Below, one piece after another: positions 7,926-17,521 of a stretch of DNA of 64,000 nucleotides. The notes under the pieces were generated by a model. The model made no database searches and was not told the DNA's origin. It was given only the letters and a program-made list of their open reading frames with translations. Positions within the stretch are counted from its first letter, which is position 1. Each line of letters starts with the position of its first letter. Location of the stretch: the NCBI RefSeq assembly GCF_001556185.1, contig NZ_LSIJ01000058.1:12302-76301 (forward strand), read 5' to 3'. The stretch comes from Sphingomonas sp. CCH10-B3. GTDB lineage: Bacteria > Pseudomonadota > Alphaproteobacteria > Sphingomonadales > Sphingomonadaceae. A program made the position numbers and the translations under genes.

Positions 7926-8543
7926 ATGCAGAGCGATGATCCGCGCGCGGCGCTGGCCGCATTGGCGAGCGAGCGCGGCGTGAGCCTCGCCGCGCTATCG
8001 CGGCTGATCGGGCGCAATGCCGCCTATCTGCAGCAATTCGTCCAGCGTGGAACGCCGCGCCGTCTGGCCGAGGACGACCGTCGGCTGATCGCCGCTTATC
8101 TCGGCATCGACGAAACGCGGCTGGGCGGCGCGGATCGCCCGCCGCCGCTGGTGCGCGTGCCGCTGATCGACGCTGCCGCCTCGGCTGGCCCGGGGGCACT
8201 AGTCGACGATGATCGGGCGGCGGGGGGTGAGGCCATCGACCCGGCACTGCTGCGGCGACTGGGGGTGCGTGCAGAAAACCTGTCGATCATTACGGCGCGC
8301 GGCGATTCGATGCTGCCGACAATTGCCGATGGCGACGAATTGCTGGTCGATTGTGCCGATCGCACGCCCGGCGGCGACGGGCTGTTCGTTGCGCGCATCG
8401 ACGGCGCGCTGGTGGTCAAGCGCCTGACGCCCGTGGCCGAGGGCATGATCGTCACCAGCGACAACCCGGCCTATCCGCCGCGCCGCGTGGCAGCCGTTGA
8501 GGTTATCGGGCGGGTTGTCCGGCTGACCCGGCGGCTGAAATAG
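7926..8543 (+). CDS. S24-family LexA/CI-like transcriptional regulator
   Basis: A 205-residue protein with an N-terminal helix-turn-helix (GVSLAALSRLIGRNAAYLQQFV, residues 18-39) and a C-terminal S24 peptidase domain carrying the catalytic pair Ser128 (GDSML) and Lys165 (VVKRL). An Ala-Gly pair in the linker (residues 87-88) could be the self-cleavage site, as in LexA and CI. Such proteins repress promoters until cleaved, often during DNA damage. ATG 7926 is chosen because AGGAG lies 6 bases upstream, whereas ATG 7920 touches it. No SOS genes are adjacent, so the inducing signal is unknown. Confidence 0.88.
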   Translation: MQSDDPRAALAALASERGVSLAALSRLIGRNAAYLQQFVQRGTPRRLAEDDRRLIAAYLGIDETRLGGADRPPPLVRVPLIDAAASAGPGALVDDDRAAGGEAIDPALLRRLGVRAENLSIITARGDSMLPTIADGDELLVDCADRTPGGDGLFVARIDGALVVKRLTPVAEGMIVTSDNPAYPPRRVAAVEVIGRVVRLTRRLK

Positions 8544-8546
8544 GGG

Positions 8547-8726
8547 TCAGCGCGCGCGGTCGCGTAGCCACACAGCAGTCGCCAGCGCGATCCCGGCCGC
8601 CAGCCCCAGCAGAAAGCCGAAACTGGGCTGGCCCTGCGTCGCGCCCACAAACGCACCGACGATCGCGCCAATCGCAATCAGCACACCACCGGCCATCGGC
8701 GCCGGACGCTGGGGTCGAGTTGTCAT
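8547..8726 (-). CDS. Small hypothetical membrane protein (59 aa)
   Basis: The product has two hydrophobic segments, GGVLIAIGAIVGAFVG and FGFLLGLAAGIALATAVWL, joined by a short TQGQPS loop: a Gly-rich helical hairpin. The start at 8726 gives a normal charged N-terminus (MTTRPQRPAP). It is convergent with the S24 gene (3-bp gap). No function is recognised; small Gly-rich two-helix proteins of this kind are common in sphingomonads. Confidence 0.6.
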   Translation of the reverse strand: MTTRPQRPAPMAGGVLIAIGAIVGAFVGATQGQPSFGFLLGLAAGIALATAVWLRDRAR

Positions 8727-8783
8727 GCCCCGCGCCCTGCCACGATCGGACGACTGGCGCCAGTCCGCCGACGACGGACAGAC

Positions 8784-9095
8784 ATGGCTTTCGCAATCTT
8801 TACCAATTGGCGTAATCCGAAGGTTGTAGGCGGTCGCGTAGACGGACGTATGCACGCCGATTCCTTCGACCTTTTTCCCGATGAGCCGCGGCTCGCCTGC
8901 TACATCGCCGATCGCGCGACGCTTGAAGCGGCAGTGACGCTGATGTCAGATCACGGCCATCTCGCCGGGATCGAAGCCGCAGCACGCGCCGACGCCAGCC
9001 GGGCGCGGGGCAATGTCAACGGCTTTTGCCGCTGGCGCCAGATCGAACGGCTGATCGAGACCCTGTCGGCGCCGCGCGACGGCACGTTGCACTGA
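8784..9095 (+). CDS. Hypothetical protein (103 aa, or 81 aa from 8851)
   Basis: A soluble, helix-rich small protein with a recognisable core (RLACYIADRATLEAAVTLMSDHGHLAG) and C-terminal NVNGFCRWRQIERLI. I believe this is a family common in sphingomonads without a known function. The ATG at 8851 (MHADSFDLFPDEP) may be the true start: the upstream 22 codons contain a possible promoter-like element (8801-8813) and fit the rest less well. Confidence 0.65.
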   Translation: MAFAIFTNWRNPKVVGGRVDGRMHADSFDLFPDEPRLACYIADRATLEAAVTLMSDHGHLAGIEAAARADASRARGNVNGFCRWRQIERLIETLSAPRDGTLH

Positions 9096-9175
9096 TCGAC
9101 CAAGGCGTTCGGTCGCGCGGCATCGTTGCGCGTCCGGGCCTGTTGCTGGGCGTGCCGTCCCGCTAGAGCGGGGGC

Positions 9176-11155
9176 ATGATTGGGCGCGTCGGATGGCATA
9201 AGGGCTGCGGGCTGGCCGCGATGATCGCGGCAATCGCGGTGCCCGGCACAGCCTGCGCGCAGGAAGCGCCGCCCCAGACGCCTGCGCCAGCACCGGTGCC
9301 GCCGGCCGAATCGCCGATGCTCGATCCCGATTCGCCGCTGGCGCCGCTGCCGGAATTGGGCGTCGACTGGCCCGATCTCAGCAAGGTCGACGCCACCGCT
9401 ACCGACGGCACCGCCAAGACCGACATCGCCGAACTGACCCGATATGAGTACCGTATCGAGGGGATCGAGGGGATCACCGACGCGCTGTTCCTGCAACGTT
9501 TCAACAGCCTGTCGGCGCTGAAGGCTCATGTCGGCGACCCGTCGAACGCCGCCCAGATCGATCGTCGCGCGCGCGAGGACGTGACCCTGCTCCAGACGCT
9601 GCTGCGCGGCATCGGCTATTACGACGCCCGGATCAGCACCAGCATTTCGGCCGAAAGCGGCAAGCCCCGCGTGACGCTGCTGGTCGAACCCGGCACGCAG
9701 TACAAGCTCGATACGGTTTCGACGCCCGGTCTGGCGGCAGCAGGGGAAGTGGCGCCGGCGCTGCGCGACGCGCTTGGCGTTGGCGTCGACGATCCTGTCG
9801 ATGCCGACAAGATCGCTGGGGGCACCGCCGAGCTGCGCGCGCAACTCGGCGAGCGCGGTTTTCCGTTCGCAACCGTCGAGGAGCCGAGCGTCGTCATCGA
9901 CCATGCAACTGGCAAGGCAACGCTCAACGTCGCGGTCGAACCCGGCGGCGTGCGCGTTTTCGGCCGGATCGTCACCCCGCCCAACAAATTGTTCGACGCG
10001 CGCCACATCCAGCAGATCGCGCGCTTCAAGCCCGGCGAAACCTATAATGCGACGGCGCTCGACGATCTGCGCCGTGCGCTGATCCAGACCGGCATTGTCT
10101 CGTCGGCTGAGGTCAAACCCGTCGAGGGCGAAAAGCCCGGCACGGTCGATATCGCGGTTGCGCTCCAGCCCGCACCGCCGCGCACGATCGCCGGCGAACT
10201 CGGCTATGGCACCGGCGAAGGCATCCGCGCCGAAGTCGACTGGACGCACCGCAATCTCTTCCCGCCCGAAGGCGCGCTGACGCTGCGGGGGGTAGCGGGC
10301 ACGCAGGAGCAATCGGCATCGGTGATTTTCCGCCGCAACAATTTCCAGGGGCGCGACCGGGTGCTGACGGCGCAGCTGGCGGGCGCCAACATCAATCGGC
10401 CCGCCTTTCAAGCGCGCACCTTCTCGCTGTCGGGCAGCCTTGAGCGCCAGACGACAATCTTCTTTCAGAAGAAATGGACCTGGTCGCTGGGTGCCGAGCT
10501 TGCGGCCTCCGACGAGCGCGACGTCATCATCACGACGGGGGCGTCGCGGCGACGGACGTTCTTCATTGCCTCGCTGCCGACCAGCCTTTCCTATGACGGG
10601 TCGGACGATCTGCTCAATCCCACCAAGGGATTCCGGCTCGGCGGGCGGCTGTCGCCCGAATTGTCGCTGCAAGGGTCGGTGTTCGGCTATGCCCGCATCC
10701 AGTTCGATGCGAGCGCGTACAAATCGCTGGGCGAGCGGGTGGTACTTGCCGGCAGGGTGCGGCTCGGCACGATCCTCGGCGCGCCGCGCGATGCGATCGC
10801 GCCGTCGCGGCGCTTCTACGCCGGCGGCGGGGCGTCGGTGCGCGGCTATGGCTTTCAGGCGATCGGCCCGCGCGATCCCAATAATGATCCGATCGGGGGA
10901 CGCAGCCTGACCGAATTTTCGCTCGAAGCGCGCATCAAGGCGTTCGGGCCGTTCGGCATTGTGCCCTTTTTCGATGCGGGCAACATCTATACCTCGGACC
11001 TGCCCAAGTTCAGCGACTTGCAATATGGCGCGGGCGTTGGCTTGCGCTATTATTCGAACTTCGGCCCGATCCGCATCGACGTCGGCACGCCGATCAACCC
11101 GCAGCGCGGCGATCCGCGCATTGCCGTTTACGTGTCGCTGGGGCAGGCGTTTTGA
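9176..11155 (+). CDS. tamA: TamA-like BamA/Omp85-family outer-membrane protein
   Basis: A 659-residue protein with a signal peptide (cut after ACAQ, about residue 28), a Pro-rich segment, then POTRA-like domains (about residues 80-330) and a C-terminal 16-strand barrel of Omp85 type. The barrel shows the family hallmark VRGY (ASVRGYGFQAIGPRDP) and ends in Phe (SLGQAF), the outer-membrane insertion signal. With the TamB-like gene that follows it would form the translocation and assembly module, which helps insert certain outer-membrane proteins and, by recent views, moves phospholipids. The stop overlaps the tamB start, so the subunits are translationally coupled. Confidence 0.92.
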   Translation: MIGRVGWHKGCGLAAMIAAIAVPGTACAQEAPPQTPAPAPVPPAESPMLDPDSPLAPLPELGVDWPDLSKVDATATDGTAKTDIAELTRYEYRIEGIEGITDALFLQRFNSLSALKAHVGDPSNAAQIDRRAREDVTLLQTLLRGIGYYDARISTSISAESGKPRVTLLVEPGTQYKLDTVSTPGLAAAGEVAPALRDALGVGVDDPVDADKIAGGTAELRAQLGERGFPFATVEEPSVVIDHATGKATLNVAVEPGGVRVFGRIVTPPNKLFDARHIQQIARFKPGETYNATALDDLRRALIQTGIVSSAEVKPVEGEKPGTVDIAVALQPAPPRTIAGELGYGTGEGIRAEVDWTHRNLFPPEGALTLRGVAGTQEQSASVIFRRNNFQGRDRVLTAQLAGANINRPAFQARTFSLSGSLERQTTIFFQKKWTWSLGAELAASDERDVIITTGASRRRTFFIASLPTSLSYDGSDDLLNPTKGFRLGGRLSPELSLQGSVFGYARIQFDASAYKSLGERVVLAGRVRLGTILGAPRDAIAPSRRFYAGGGASVRGYGFQAIGPRDPNNDPIGGRSLTEFSLEARIKAFGPFGIVPFFDAGNIYTSDLPKFSDLQYGAGVGLRYYSNFGPIRIDVGTPINPQRGDPRIAVYVSLGQAF

Positions 11156-14100
11156 GCGAAGATACCGCGCCCCCGCCGCGTCGTGCCCCGCGCCTTTTGC
11201 GCTGGGTCGCCGTCATCGTCGCGCTGCTGCTCGCCACGGCAGCACTGGCGTTGTGGCTGGTGGATACCAGCATCGGCCACCGCTTCATCGCCGATCAGAT
11301 CGCCGCGCAGCGCCCCGCGAGCGGCCTCCGCTTTTCGGTCGGGCGGATCACCGGGTCGGTATGGTCGAAGGCGACGCTGATCGACGTGCGTGTCAGCGAT
11401 CCGAAGGGGCCAGTGCTGGCGGTGCCGCGCGCCGAACTCGACTGGCGCCCGCTGGCGTGGCTCGGCAACCGGCTCGATATCAACACCCTCGCCATTCCTG
11501 AAGCGACGCTCATCAAAGCGCCGACGCTCAATCCGGGGCAGAAGCGCGGGCCGATTCTGCCTGGGTTCGACATCCGCGTCGGCGGGCTGCGGATCGACCG
11601 GCTGGTGGTGGGCCCGCGCGTCACCGGCGCCCAGCGCGTCGGCAGAGTCGTTGCAAGTGGCGACGTTCGCAATCGCCGCGCGATGGTGCAACTCGCCGCG
11701 CGGATCGAGGGAAGCGACGACATCCGGCTGATGCTCGATGCCGCCCCCGATGCCGACCGGTTCGACATCGACCTGCGAGCAACTGGTCGAGCGAACGGGC
11801 TGCTGGCGAAGCTGAGCGGCATCGCTCGCCCGCTGGCGTTGAGCATCGCCGGCGAGGGACGCTGGGCGCGCTGGCGCGGCACCGCCAAGGGGAAGGTCGC
11901 CGGTGCCGAGGCACTTGACCTCGCGCTTGGCAATGATGCCGGGCGCTACACGCTGGCCGGTACGCTGGCGCTCGACCGCGTGGTGGGGGGCAAGGCTGCA
12001 CGGATTTTCGCGCCGCGCGTGACGGTGCAGGGCGCCGCGACGCTTGCTGCGCGCGTGCTCGACGGCAATCTGGCGCTGCGCTCGCGCGCACTGGCGGTCG
12101 ACAGCTCGGGCGCGATCGATCTCGCCACCAGCAGCTATCGCAACCTGCGGACTCGCGTGCGGGTGCTCGATCCTGCCAGCGTCGTCGACCGCGCAAGCGG
12201 CCGCGCAATCGAACTGCGCGCGGTGCTCGACGGCACGTTCGACACGGCCCGGTTCGATTACCGGCTGACCGCCGACCGCGTGCAGTTCGGTGGCAAGGAA
12301 GGATTCGAAGTCGTGCGCGCAAGCGGGGGCGGGCGGCTGTCGCGCTTCCCGGTCGCTGTACCGGTGCGGCTCGAGGTCGGGCGAGTGACCGGCGTCGACG
12401 CGATGGTCGGCGGCATCTTGCGCAACCTGTCGGCGCAAGGGATTTTGCGCGCGACGCCTGCCCTGATTACCGGCGACAACATTCCGTTCCGGTCGGACAA
12501 GCTCACTGGCACGCTCAGCCTGATCGTCGACCTGAAGGCTGGTCGCTTCGACGTCGGCCTGAGCGGCGGCCTGCGCAAATTCCTGATTCCCGGGCTGGGT
12601 GTGGTCGATGTCGCATCGAAGCTGCGGGTGGTGCCCGCGCCCGGTGGCAGGGGTGCGCTGATCACCGGCAATGCGACCGCGCAGTTCGTCCGCCTCGACA
12701 ATGAATTTTTCGCGTCGCTAGCGCATGGCCAGCCGCGCATCACCACGGCGCTGCGCCAGTCGACCGACGGCGTACTGCACTTCGACAATCTGCTGCTGAC
12801 TGCGCCAGACATCCGCATCACCGGCAATGGCTATCTGCGCCGCGACGGTAGCGTCCATTTCGAAGGCAGCGGTACGCAGCGGCAATATGGCCCGCTGGTG
12901 CTGAAGCTTGACGGAAGGCTCGAACGGCCGACGGTCGACCTCAAACTGGCGCGCCCGAACGAGGCGCTTGGTCTGCGTGACGTGACCGCGCATCTCGATC
13001 CCACGGCGGAGGGTTTCATCTTCGCCGCCAGTGGCGGGTCGACACTCGGTGCCTTTGCCGGGCGCGGCGCGATTCTGTTGCCGAAGGGGGGCACCGCAAC
13101 CATCGCCATCGCCGCACTCGACGTGGCGGATATGCACGCGAGCGGCAGTCTGCGCGCCGTGACCGGCGGCTTCGACGGGCAGCTCGACGTCAGCGGCGCA
13201 GCGCGCGGCACGCTCGCCTTCGCGCCAGTTGGCAAGGTGCAGCGGATAGAAGCGCATCTGCAAGCGAGCAACGCCAAGGTGACCGACGCGGCGCGGTTGC
13301 GACGCGGCAAGCTCGATCTCGTCGCGCTGCTCGATCCCGATGGCGTGTCGATCGAGGCCAAGGCCGAAGGCGTCGGACTGCGTCAGGGCAGCCTTGTGCT
13401 CGGGCGGTTCAACGTCGATGCATCGCTGCGCGGCGGCACCGGCACGATCAGCGCGCAACTGCGCGGTACCCGCGGCCGCGCCTTCGATATTCGCCTCGCC
13501 GCCGATGCGAGTCCGGATCGCTACAGCGTAACGGCATCGGGCACGATCGACCGGCGTCCGATCGCGCTCGTATCGCCCGCCGTCGTGACGCGTATCGGCG
13601 ACGGCTGGCGGCTCGGTGAGCTTTCGGGCGACCGGATGGCGCTGGACGCGACGCTCGCGCGGATGCCGCTGTCGGTGCTCGACATCGGTTATCCCGGGCT
13701 GGGGCTTTCCGGCAGTGCCTCGGGCAAGCTCGCCTTTGCGCAAAGCGGCGATGCCGCGCCGACCGGGCGGATCGACATGACGGTCAAGGGTCTCAGCCGT
13801 TCGGGCCTTGTGCTGACTTCGCAGCCGGTCGACATGGGGCTCGCCGGAGTGCTGGGTGCCGACAGCCTCGCCTTGCGGGCGATCATGGCATCGGGCGGCA
13901 AGACGATCGGCCGCGCGCAGGCACGTCTGTCGCCACTGGGTCAGGGTGATCTGGTCAAGCGGCTCGCCAACGCCGGGTTGTTCGCGCAGGTGCGCTACGA
14001 CGGCCCCGCCGATACGCTTTGGCGGCTGACGGGGATCGAGCTGTTCGATCTGTCAGGCCCCGTTGCGATCGGCGCCGACCTGACCGGTCGCGTCAACGAC

Positions 14101-15261
14101 CCGCGCATCACCGGCGCGCTGCGGGCCAAGGGCGCACGGATCGAAAGCGCGCGTACCGGCACCGTGCTCACCAATGTTCAAGGCGCGGGCAATTTCAGCG
14201 GATCGGTGCTGCGGATCGACAGTTTTACCGCCGACGCCGGGCGGGGCGGGCGCGTTGCCGGCAGCGGCAGCTTCGATTTCGCGGCCGTCCACGGCTTCGG
14301 CATCGACCTGAAGCTGCAGGCCGAGCGTGCGGTGATGATCAACCGCGACGACATTGGCGCGACGATCACGGGGCCGATCACGATCCATTCGGACGGTGAC
14401 GGGGGACTGATCAGCGGCGACGTCGTGCTGAGCGCGAGCCGCTACCGCCTGGGGCAGGCAACCGCCGCGGCTGCCGTGCCCAAGCTCAACATCCGCGAAA
14501 TCAACCTGCCGGGCAGCGAGGACGAGGTCGACACCGTGCCGCTCAAGCCCTGGCGGCTCGATGTGTGCGCGCGGGCGCCGGATAGTCTCGACGTGTCGGG
14601 GCTTGGTCTCACCAGCCGCTGGTCGGCGACGATGCAGCTGGGCGGCATTGTCGAGGAACCGACGATTTCAGGCCGCGCCGACATCATCCGCGGCACTTAT
14701 GAATTTTCGGGCCGCGAGTTCGCGATCAGCCGCGGCACGATCCGCTTCCTTGGCAATTCGCCGCCCGACCCGGTTATCGATATCGCCGCCAGCGCCGATA
14801 CGACCGGCCTCAGCGCGACGATCCGGGTGGCGGGGCAAGCGACCAAGCCCGACATCAGCTTCTCAAGCACCCCCGCGCTGCCGCAGGACGAATTGCTCTC
14901 GCGGCTGTTGTTCGGCACCTCGATCACTCAGCTATCGGCACCCGAGGCGCTCCAGCTCGCCTCGGCGGTGGCGGCGCTGCAGGGCGGCGGCAATGGGCTG
15001 AACCCGATCAATGCGTTGCGCCGGGTGGCGGGGCTCGACCGGTTGCGCATTCTGCCTGCCGACAAGACCATCGGGCGGACGACCTCGTTCGCAGCGGGCA
15101 AGTATATCACCCGGCGGCTCTATGCCGAAATCATCACGGACGGGCAGGGCTATTCAGCGACGCAGGTCGAGTTCCAGATCACGCGCTGGCTGTCGATCCT
15201 GTCGACGGTCTCGACGCTGGGGCGCCAGAGCGCCAACGTCCGCGTGTCGAAGGATTATTGA
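11152..15261 (+). CDS. tamB: TamB-like translocation and assembly module protein
   Basis: A 1369-residue protein: one N-terminal membrane anchor (VAVIVALLLATAALALWLV, about residues 17-35), a very long beta-rich periplasmic body of the AsmA/DUF490 type, and the conserved TamB C-terminal domain (about residues 1080-1369). The latter includes GTYEFSGREFAISRGTIRFLG and the PALPQDELLSRLLFG motif. It is expected to span the periplasm as a beta-taco and meet TamA. The initiation codon is TTG (11152-11154), embedded in the stop of tamA; no in-frame ATG near it would retain the membrane anchor. The 3' end overlaps the convergent ATP-grasp gene by 7 bases. Confidence 0.92.
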   Translation: MSEDTAPPPRRAPRLLRWVAVIVALLLATAALALWLVDTSIGHRFIADQIAAQRPASGLRFSVGRITGSVWSKATLIDVRVSDPKGPVLAVPRAELDWRPLAWLGNRLDINTLAIPEATLIKAPTLNPGQKRGPILPGFDIRVGGLRIDRLVVGPRVTGAQRVGRVVASGDVRNRRAMVQLAARIEGSDDIRLMLDAAPDADRFDIDLRATGRANGLLAKLSGIARPLALSIAGEGRWARWRGTAKGKVAGAEALDLALGNDAGRYTLAGTLALDRVVGGKAARIFAPRVTVQGAATLAARVLDGNLALRSRALAVDSSGAIDLATSSYRNLRTRVRVLDPASVVDRASGRAIELRAVLDGTFDTARFDYRLTADRVQFGGKEGFEVVRASGGGRLSRFPVAVPVRLEVGRVTGVDAMVGGILRNLSAQGILRATPALITGDNIPFRSDKLTGTLSLIVDLKAGRFDVGLSGGLRKFLIPGLGVVDVASKLRVVPAPGGRGALITGNATAQFVRLDNEFFASLAHGQPRITTALRQSTDGVLHFDNLLLTAPDIRITGNGYLRRDGSVHFEGSGTQRQYGPLVLKLDGRLERPTVDLKLARPNEALGLRDVTAHLDPTAEGFIFAASGGSTLGAFAGRGAILLPKGGTATIAIAALDVADMHASGSLRAVTGGFDGQLDVSGAARGTLAFAPVGKVQRIEAHLQASNAKVTDAARLRRGKLDLVALLDPDGVSIEAKAEGVGLRQGSLVLGRFNVDASLRGGTGTISAQLRGTRGRAFDIRLAADASPDRYSVTASGTIDRRPIALVSPAVVTRIGDGWRLGELSGDRMALDATLARMPLSVLDIGYPGLGLSGSASGKLAFAQSGDAAPTGRIDMTVKGLSRSGLVLTSQPVDMGLAGVLGADSLALRAIMASGGKTIGRAQARLSPLGQGDLVKRLANAGLFAQVRYDGPADTLWRLTGIELFDLSGPVAIGADLTGRVNDPRITGALRAKGARIESARTGTVLTNVQGAGNFSGSVLRIDSFTADAGRGGRVAGSGSFDFAAVHGFGIDLKLQAERAVMINRDDIGATITGPITIHSDGDGGLISGDVVLSASRYRLGQATAAAAVPKLNIREINLPGSEDEVDTVPLKPWRLDVCARAPDSLDVSGLGLTSRWSATMQLGGIVEEPTISGRADIIRGTYEFSGREFAISRGTIRFLGNSPPDPVIDIAASADTTGLSATIRVAGQATKPDISFSSTPALPQDELLSRLLFGTSITQLSAPEALQLASAVAALQGGGNGLNPINALRRVAGLDRLRILPADKTIGRTTSFAAGKYITRRLYAEIITDGQGYSATQVEFQITRWLSILSTVSTLGRQSANVRVSKDY

Positions 15262-16091
15262 ACGAGCGCCGCGACCAGTGTGTCGGCAAGCTTGCCCGGA
15301 ACATCCTCGCCGAAATCGACGTAGAGGTCGGGCTCGATCGCTTCCAATTCCATCAGCGCGAGCCCGCCGCCGGGTAGGCGGATCAGGTCGACGCGGGCGT
15401 AGAGCGGCGCGACCGGCAGTGCCGCCAGCGCCTTCGCCGCGACTGCGCGGGCTTCGTCGCTGGCCTCGGCGCGCGAAAGCTGCCCGCCGAACTGCGGCTG
15501 AATGCGGAAGTCGCCACCCTGCGCGACTTTCCGGACCGCGTGGCTGAACGCGCCACCGATGAACAGCAGCGACAACTCGCCTTCCTCGCCCACAGCGGGG
15601 AGGAAGGGCTGGACGATCGCCTCGGCGAGCGGCTCGACCGGATCACCGCGCCGGACACGCGCCGTGCGATAGCTGCCGCCCGAGACTTGCGGCTTCACCA
15701 CCAGCGTGTCGACCCCAAAGCGATCGAACGCCGCCGCGACGCTCACCGCATCGGCATCGCCGAACCAGCTCGGCACGATCGGCACCCCCGCGCTCTCAAG
15801 CTCGGCGAGATAGGTCTTGCGCATGTTCCAGCGCAGCAGTGCGGGCGGGTTGAACAGCGGCGCGCCGTCCGGCCAGTCCGCCAGCACGCCCGCCCAGCGC
15901 GCCGCATCAACATGATAACCCCAGGAAAACAGCACGAGCGCCGCCGCGCCGTTGCCCGGCCCATCCGTCCACGGTCGCGGCGCCAGCACCAGCCCGCGTG
16001 CGGCGAAGGCGGCGCGATAGTCCTCCACCATCTCCACCGCTTCCGCCGCATAATCGCTGTCGGCGGCGGGCATCAGCATGTCGATGCGCAT
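15255..16091 (-). CDS. ATP-grasp domain protein
   Basis: A 278-residue protein of the RimK-like ATP-grasp type. Visible elements are the lysine strand VVKPQVSGGSYRT near residue 140, the EGELSLLFIGGAFSHAVRKV strand and the metal-binding end LMELEAIEPDLY near residue 252. The ELxxxEPxLY ending is shared with ligases resembling DcsG of cycloserine synthesis, but related proteins of unknown substrate are widespread. ATP-grasp enzymes join a carboxylate to an amine or thiol via an acyl phosphate. It lies 5 bp downstream of the aldehyde dehydrogenase on the same strand, so the two probably share a transcript. Confidence 0.82.
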   Translation of the reverse strand: MRIDMLMPAADSDYAAEAVEMVEDYRAAFAARGLVLAPRPWTDGPGNGAAALVLFSWGYHVDAARWAGVLADWPDGAPLFNPPALLRWNMRKTYLAELESAGVPIVPSWFGDADAVSVAAAFDRFGVDTLVVKPQVSGGSYRTARVRRGDPVEPLAEAIVQPFLPAVGEEGELSLLFIGGAFSHAVRKVAQGGDFRIQPQFGGQLSRAEASDEARAVAAKALAALPVAPLYARVDLIRLPGGGLALMELEAIEPDLYVDFGEDVPGKLADTLVAALVQ

Positions 16092-16096
16092 GGCGA

Positions 16097-17521
16097 TCAG
16101 GCAGGCGCGCCCATGATCGTCTTCACTTCCATGAAATCGACGAGGCCGTACTTGCCATTCTCACGGCCATTGCCCGACTGCTTGTAGCCGCCGAAGGGCG
16201 CCGCGCCATCGGGGCTCCAGCTGTTGATCGTGACGAGGCCAGCGCGCAGCCGCGGCGCCACCTTCGCCGCTTCGGCCGGATCGCCCGAGATCGTTGCCGA
16301 CAGACCGTAAGGCGTGTCGTTGGCAATCCGCACGCCTTCGTCGAGGCTGTCATAGCGGGTGATCGTCGCCACCGGGCCGAAAGTTTCCTCCTGTGCGATC
16401 CGCATGTCGGGGGTCACATCGGCGAACAGGGTCGGCTTGATGTAATAGCCCGAATTGCGGCCGTCGGGGCGCCCGATGCCGCCCGTGACGAGCGTCGCGC
16501 CCTCGTCGATCGCCGACTGGATCAGCCCCTGGATCTTGTCGAACTGCGCCTTGTTGACGACCGGGCCAATGTGCGCGCCCATCTCCGCCGGATCGCCGAC
16601 CTGCGTCGCTTCGAACATTGCCTTGGCGACCGCCGTCGCAGCTTCGACCTGCGATTCATGGACGAGCAGCCGGGTCGGCGCGATGCAGCTCTGGCCGGTG
16701 TTGGCGAGCACGCCCATCAGCGTCGGCGGCAGCACCGCCTGCAGATCGGCGCCTTCGAGCACGAGGTTGGGCGCCTTGCCGCCGAGTTCCTGATGCACGC
16801 GCTTGACCGTCGCGGCGGCGGCTTGCGCGACCGCAATGCCCGCGCGGGTCGAGCCGGTGAAGCTCACCATATCGACGTCGCGGTGCGCCGACAGCGCCGC
16901 GCCCACGCCGGGGCCATCGCCGTTGACGAGGTTGAACACGCCCGCGGGTACGCCCGCTTCGTGCAGGATTTCGGCGAGGATGACCGCGCAGCTCGGCGCT
17001 TCCTCCGACGGCTTCAGGATCATCGCGTTGCCCGCCGCGATCGCCGGCGCGACCTTCGCGGTGATCTGGTTGAGCGGCCAGTTCCACGGCGTGATCATCG
17101 CCACCACGCCGATCGGCTCATGCACCACCTTGGCGCGGCCGAGCTTTTCCTCAAACGCGAAGTCGCCGAGCGCTTTCAGGGTCGAGATGAAATGGCCAAG
17201 CCCTGCAGGCACCTGCGCGGCGCTGGCGAAACCGATCGGCGCGCCCATTTCCTCGCTCACCGCCTTGGCGAGATCGGGCATGCGGCGCTTGTACACGTCG
17301 ATGATGCGGGTCAGCAGCGCGCTGCGCTCCTCGATGCTCGTCTGCGACCAGCTTTCGAACGCGCGGCGGGCAGCGGCCACGGCCTTGTCGACATCGGCCG
17401 CCGAGCCCAGCGTAATCTCGGTGCAGGGCTGCTCGGTCGCCGGATTGATGACGTGGTGGCGCGTGCCGCCCTCGCTATCGACCCAGGCGCCGTCGATATA
17501 ATGCTGCGTGTAGCTCTGCAT
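16097..17521 (-). CDS. NAD(P)-dependent aldehyde dehydrogenase
   Basis: A 474-residue member of the aldehyde dehydrogenase superfamily, which oxidises aldehydes to acids in the cytoplasm. The cofactor segment MITPWNWPLNQITAK (142-156), the FTGSTRAG loop (221-228), the general base Glu245 (HQELGG) and the nucleophile Cys279 (NTGQSCIAP) are all present. The family cannot be narrowed to a substrate. ATG 17521 is preceded by GGAGGCAGAGG; a longer in-frame reading to 17779 would add an 86-residue tail foreign to the family. A perfect 12-bp inverted repeat lies about 95 bp upstream and may be its operator. The ATP-grasp gene follows directly. Confidence 0.93.
   Translation of the reverse strand: MQSYTQHYIDGAWVDSEGGTRHHVINPATEQPCTEITLGSAADVDKAVAAARRAFESWSQTSIEERSALLTRIIDVYKRRMPDLAKAVSEEMGAPIGFASAAQVPAGLGHFISTLKALGDFAFEEKLGRAKVVHEPIGVVAMITPWNWPLNQITAKVAPAIAAGNAMILKPSEEAPSCAVILAEILHEAGVPAGVFNLVNGDGPGVGAALSAHRDVDMVSFTGSTRAGIAVAQAAAATVKRVHQELGGKAPNLVLEGADLQAVLPPTLMGVLANTGQSCIAPTRLLVHESQVEAATAVAKAMFEATQVGDPAEMGAHIGPVVNKAQFDKIQGLIQSAIDEGATLVTGGIGRPDGRNSGYYIKPTLFADVTPDMRIAQEETFGPVATITRYDSLDEGVRIANDTPYGLSATISGDPAEAAKVAPRLRAGLVTINSWSPDGAAPFGGYKQSGNGRENGKYGLVDFMEVKTIMGAPA

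Noticed and set aside
7926..8543. Prophage remnant because of a CI-like repressor
   Set aside because: No phage structural, integrase or lysis genes nearby; the neighbours are small chromosomal genes and tamA-tamB.
8951..11023. Long open reading frame (690 codons) on the minus strand within tamA
   Set aside because: Antisense shadow of a GC-rich gene; its translation is Arg/Ala/Asp-rich with no domain, while the plus strand gives a complete Omp85 protein.
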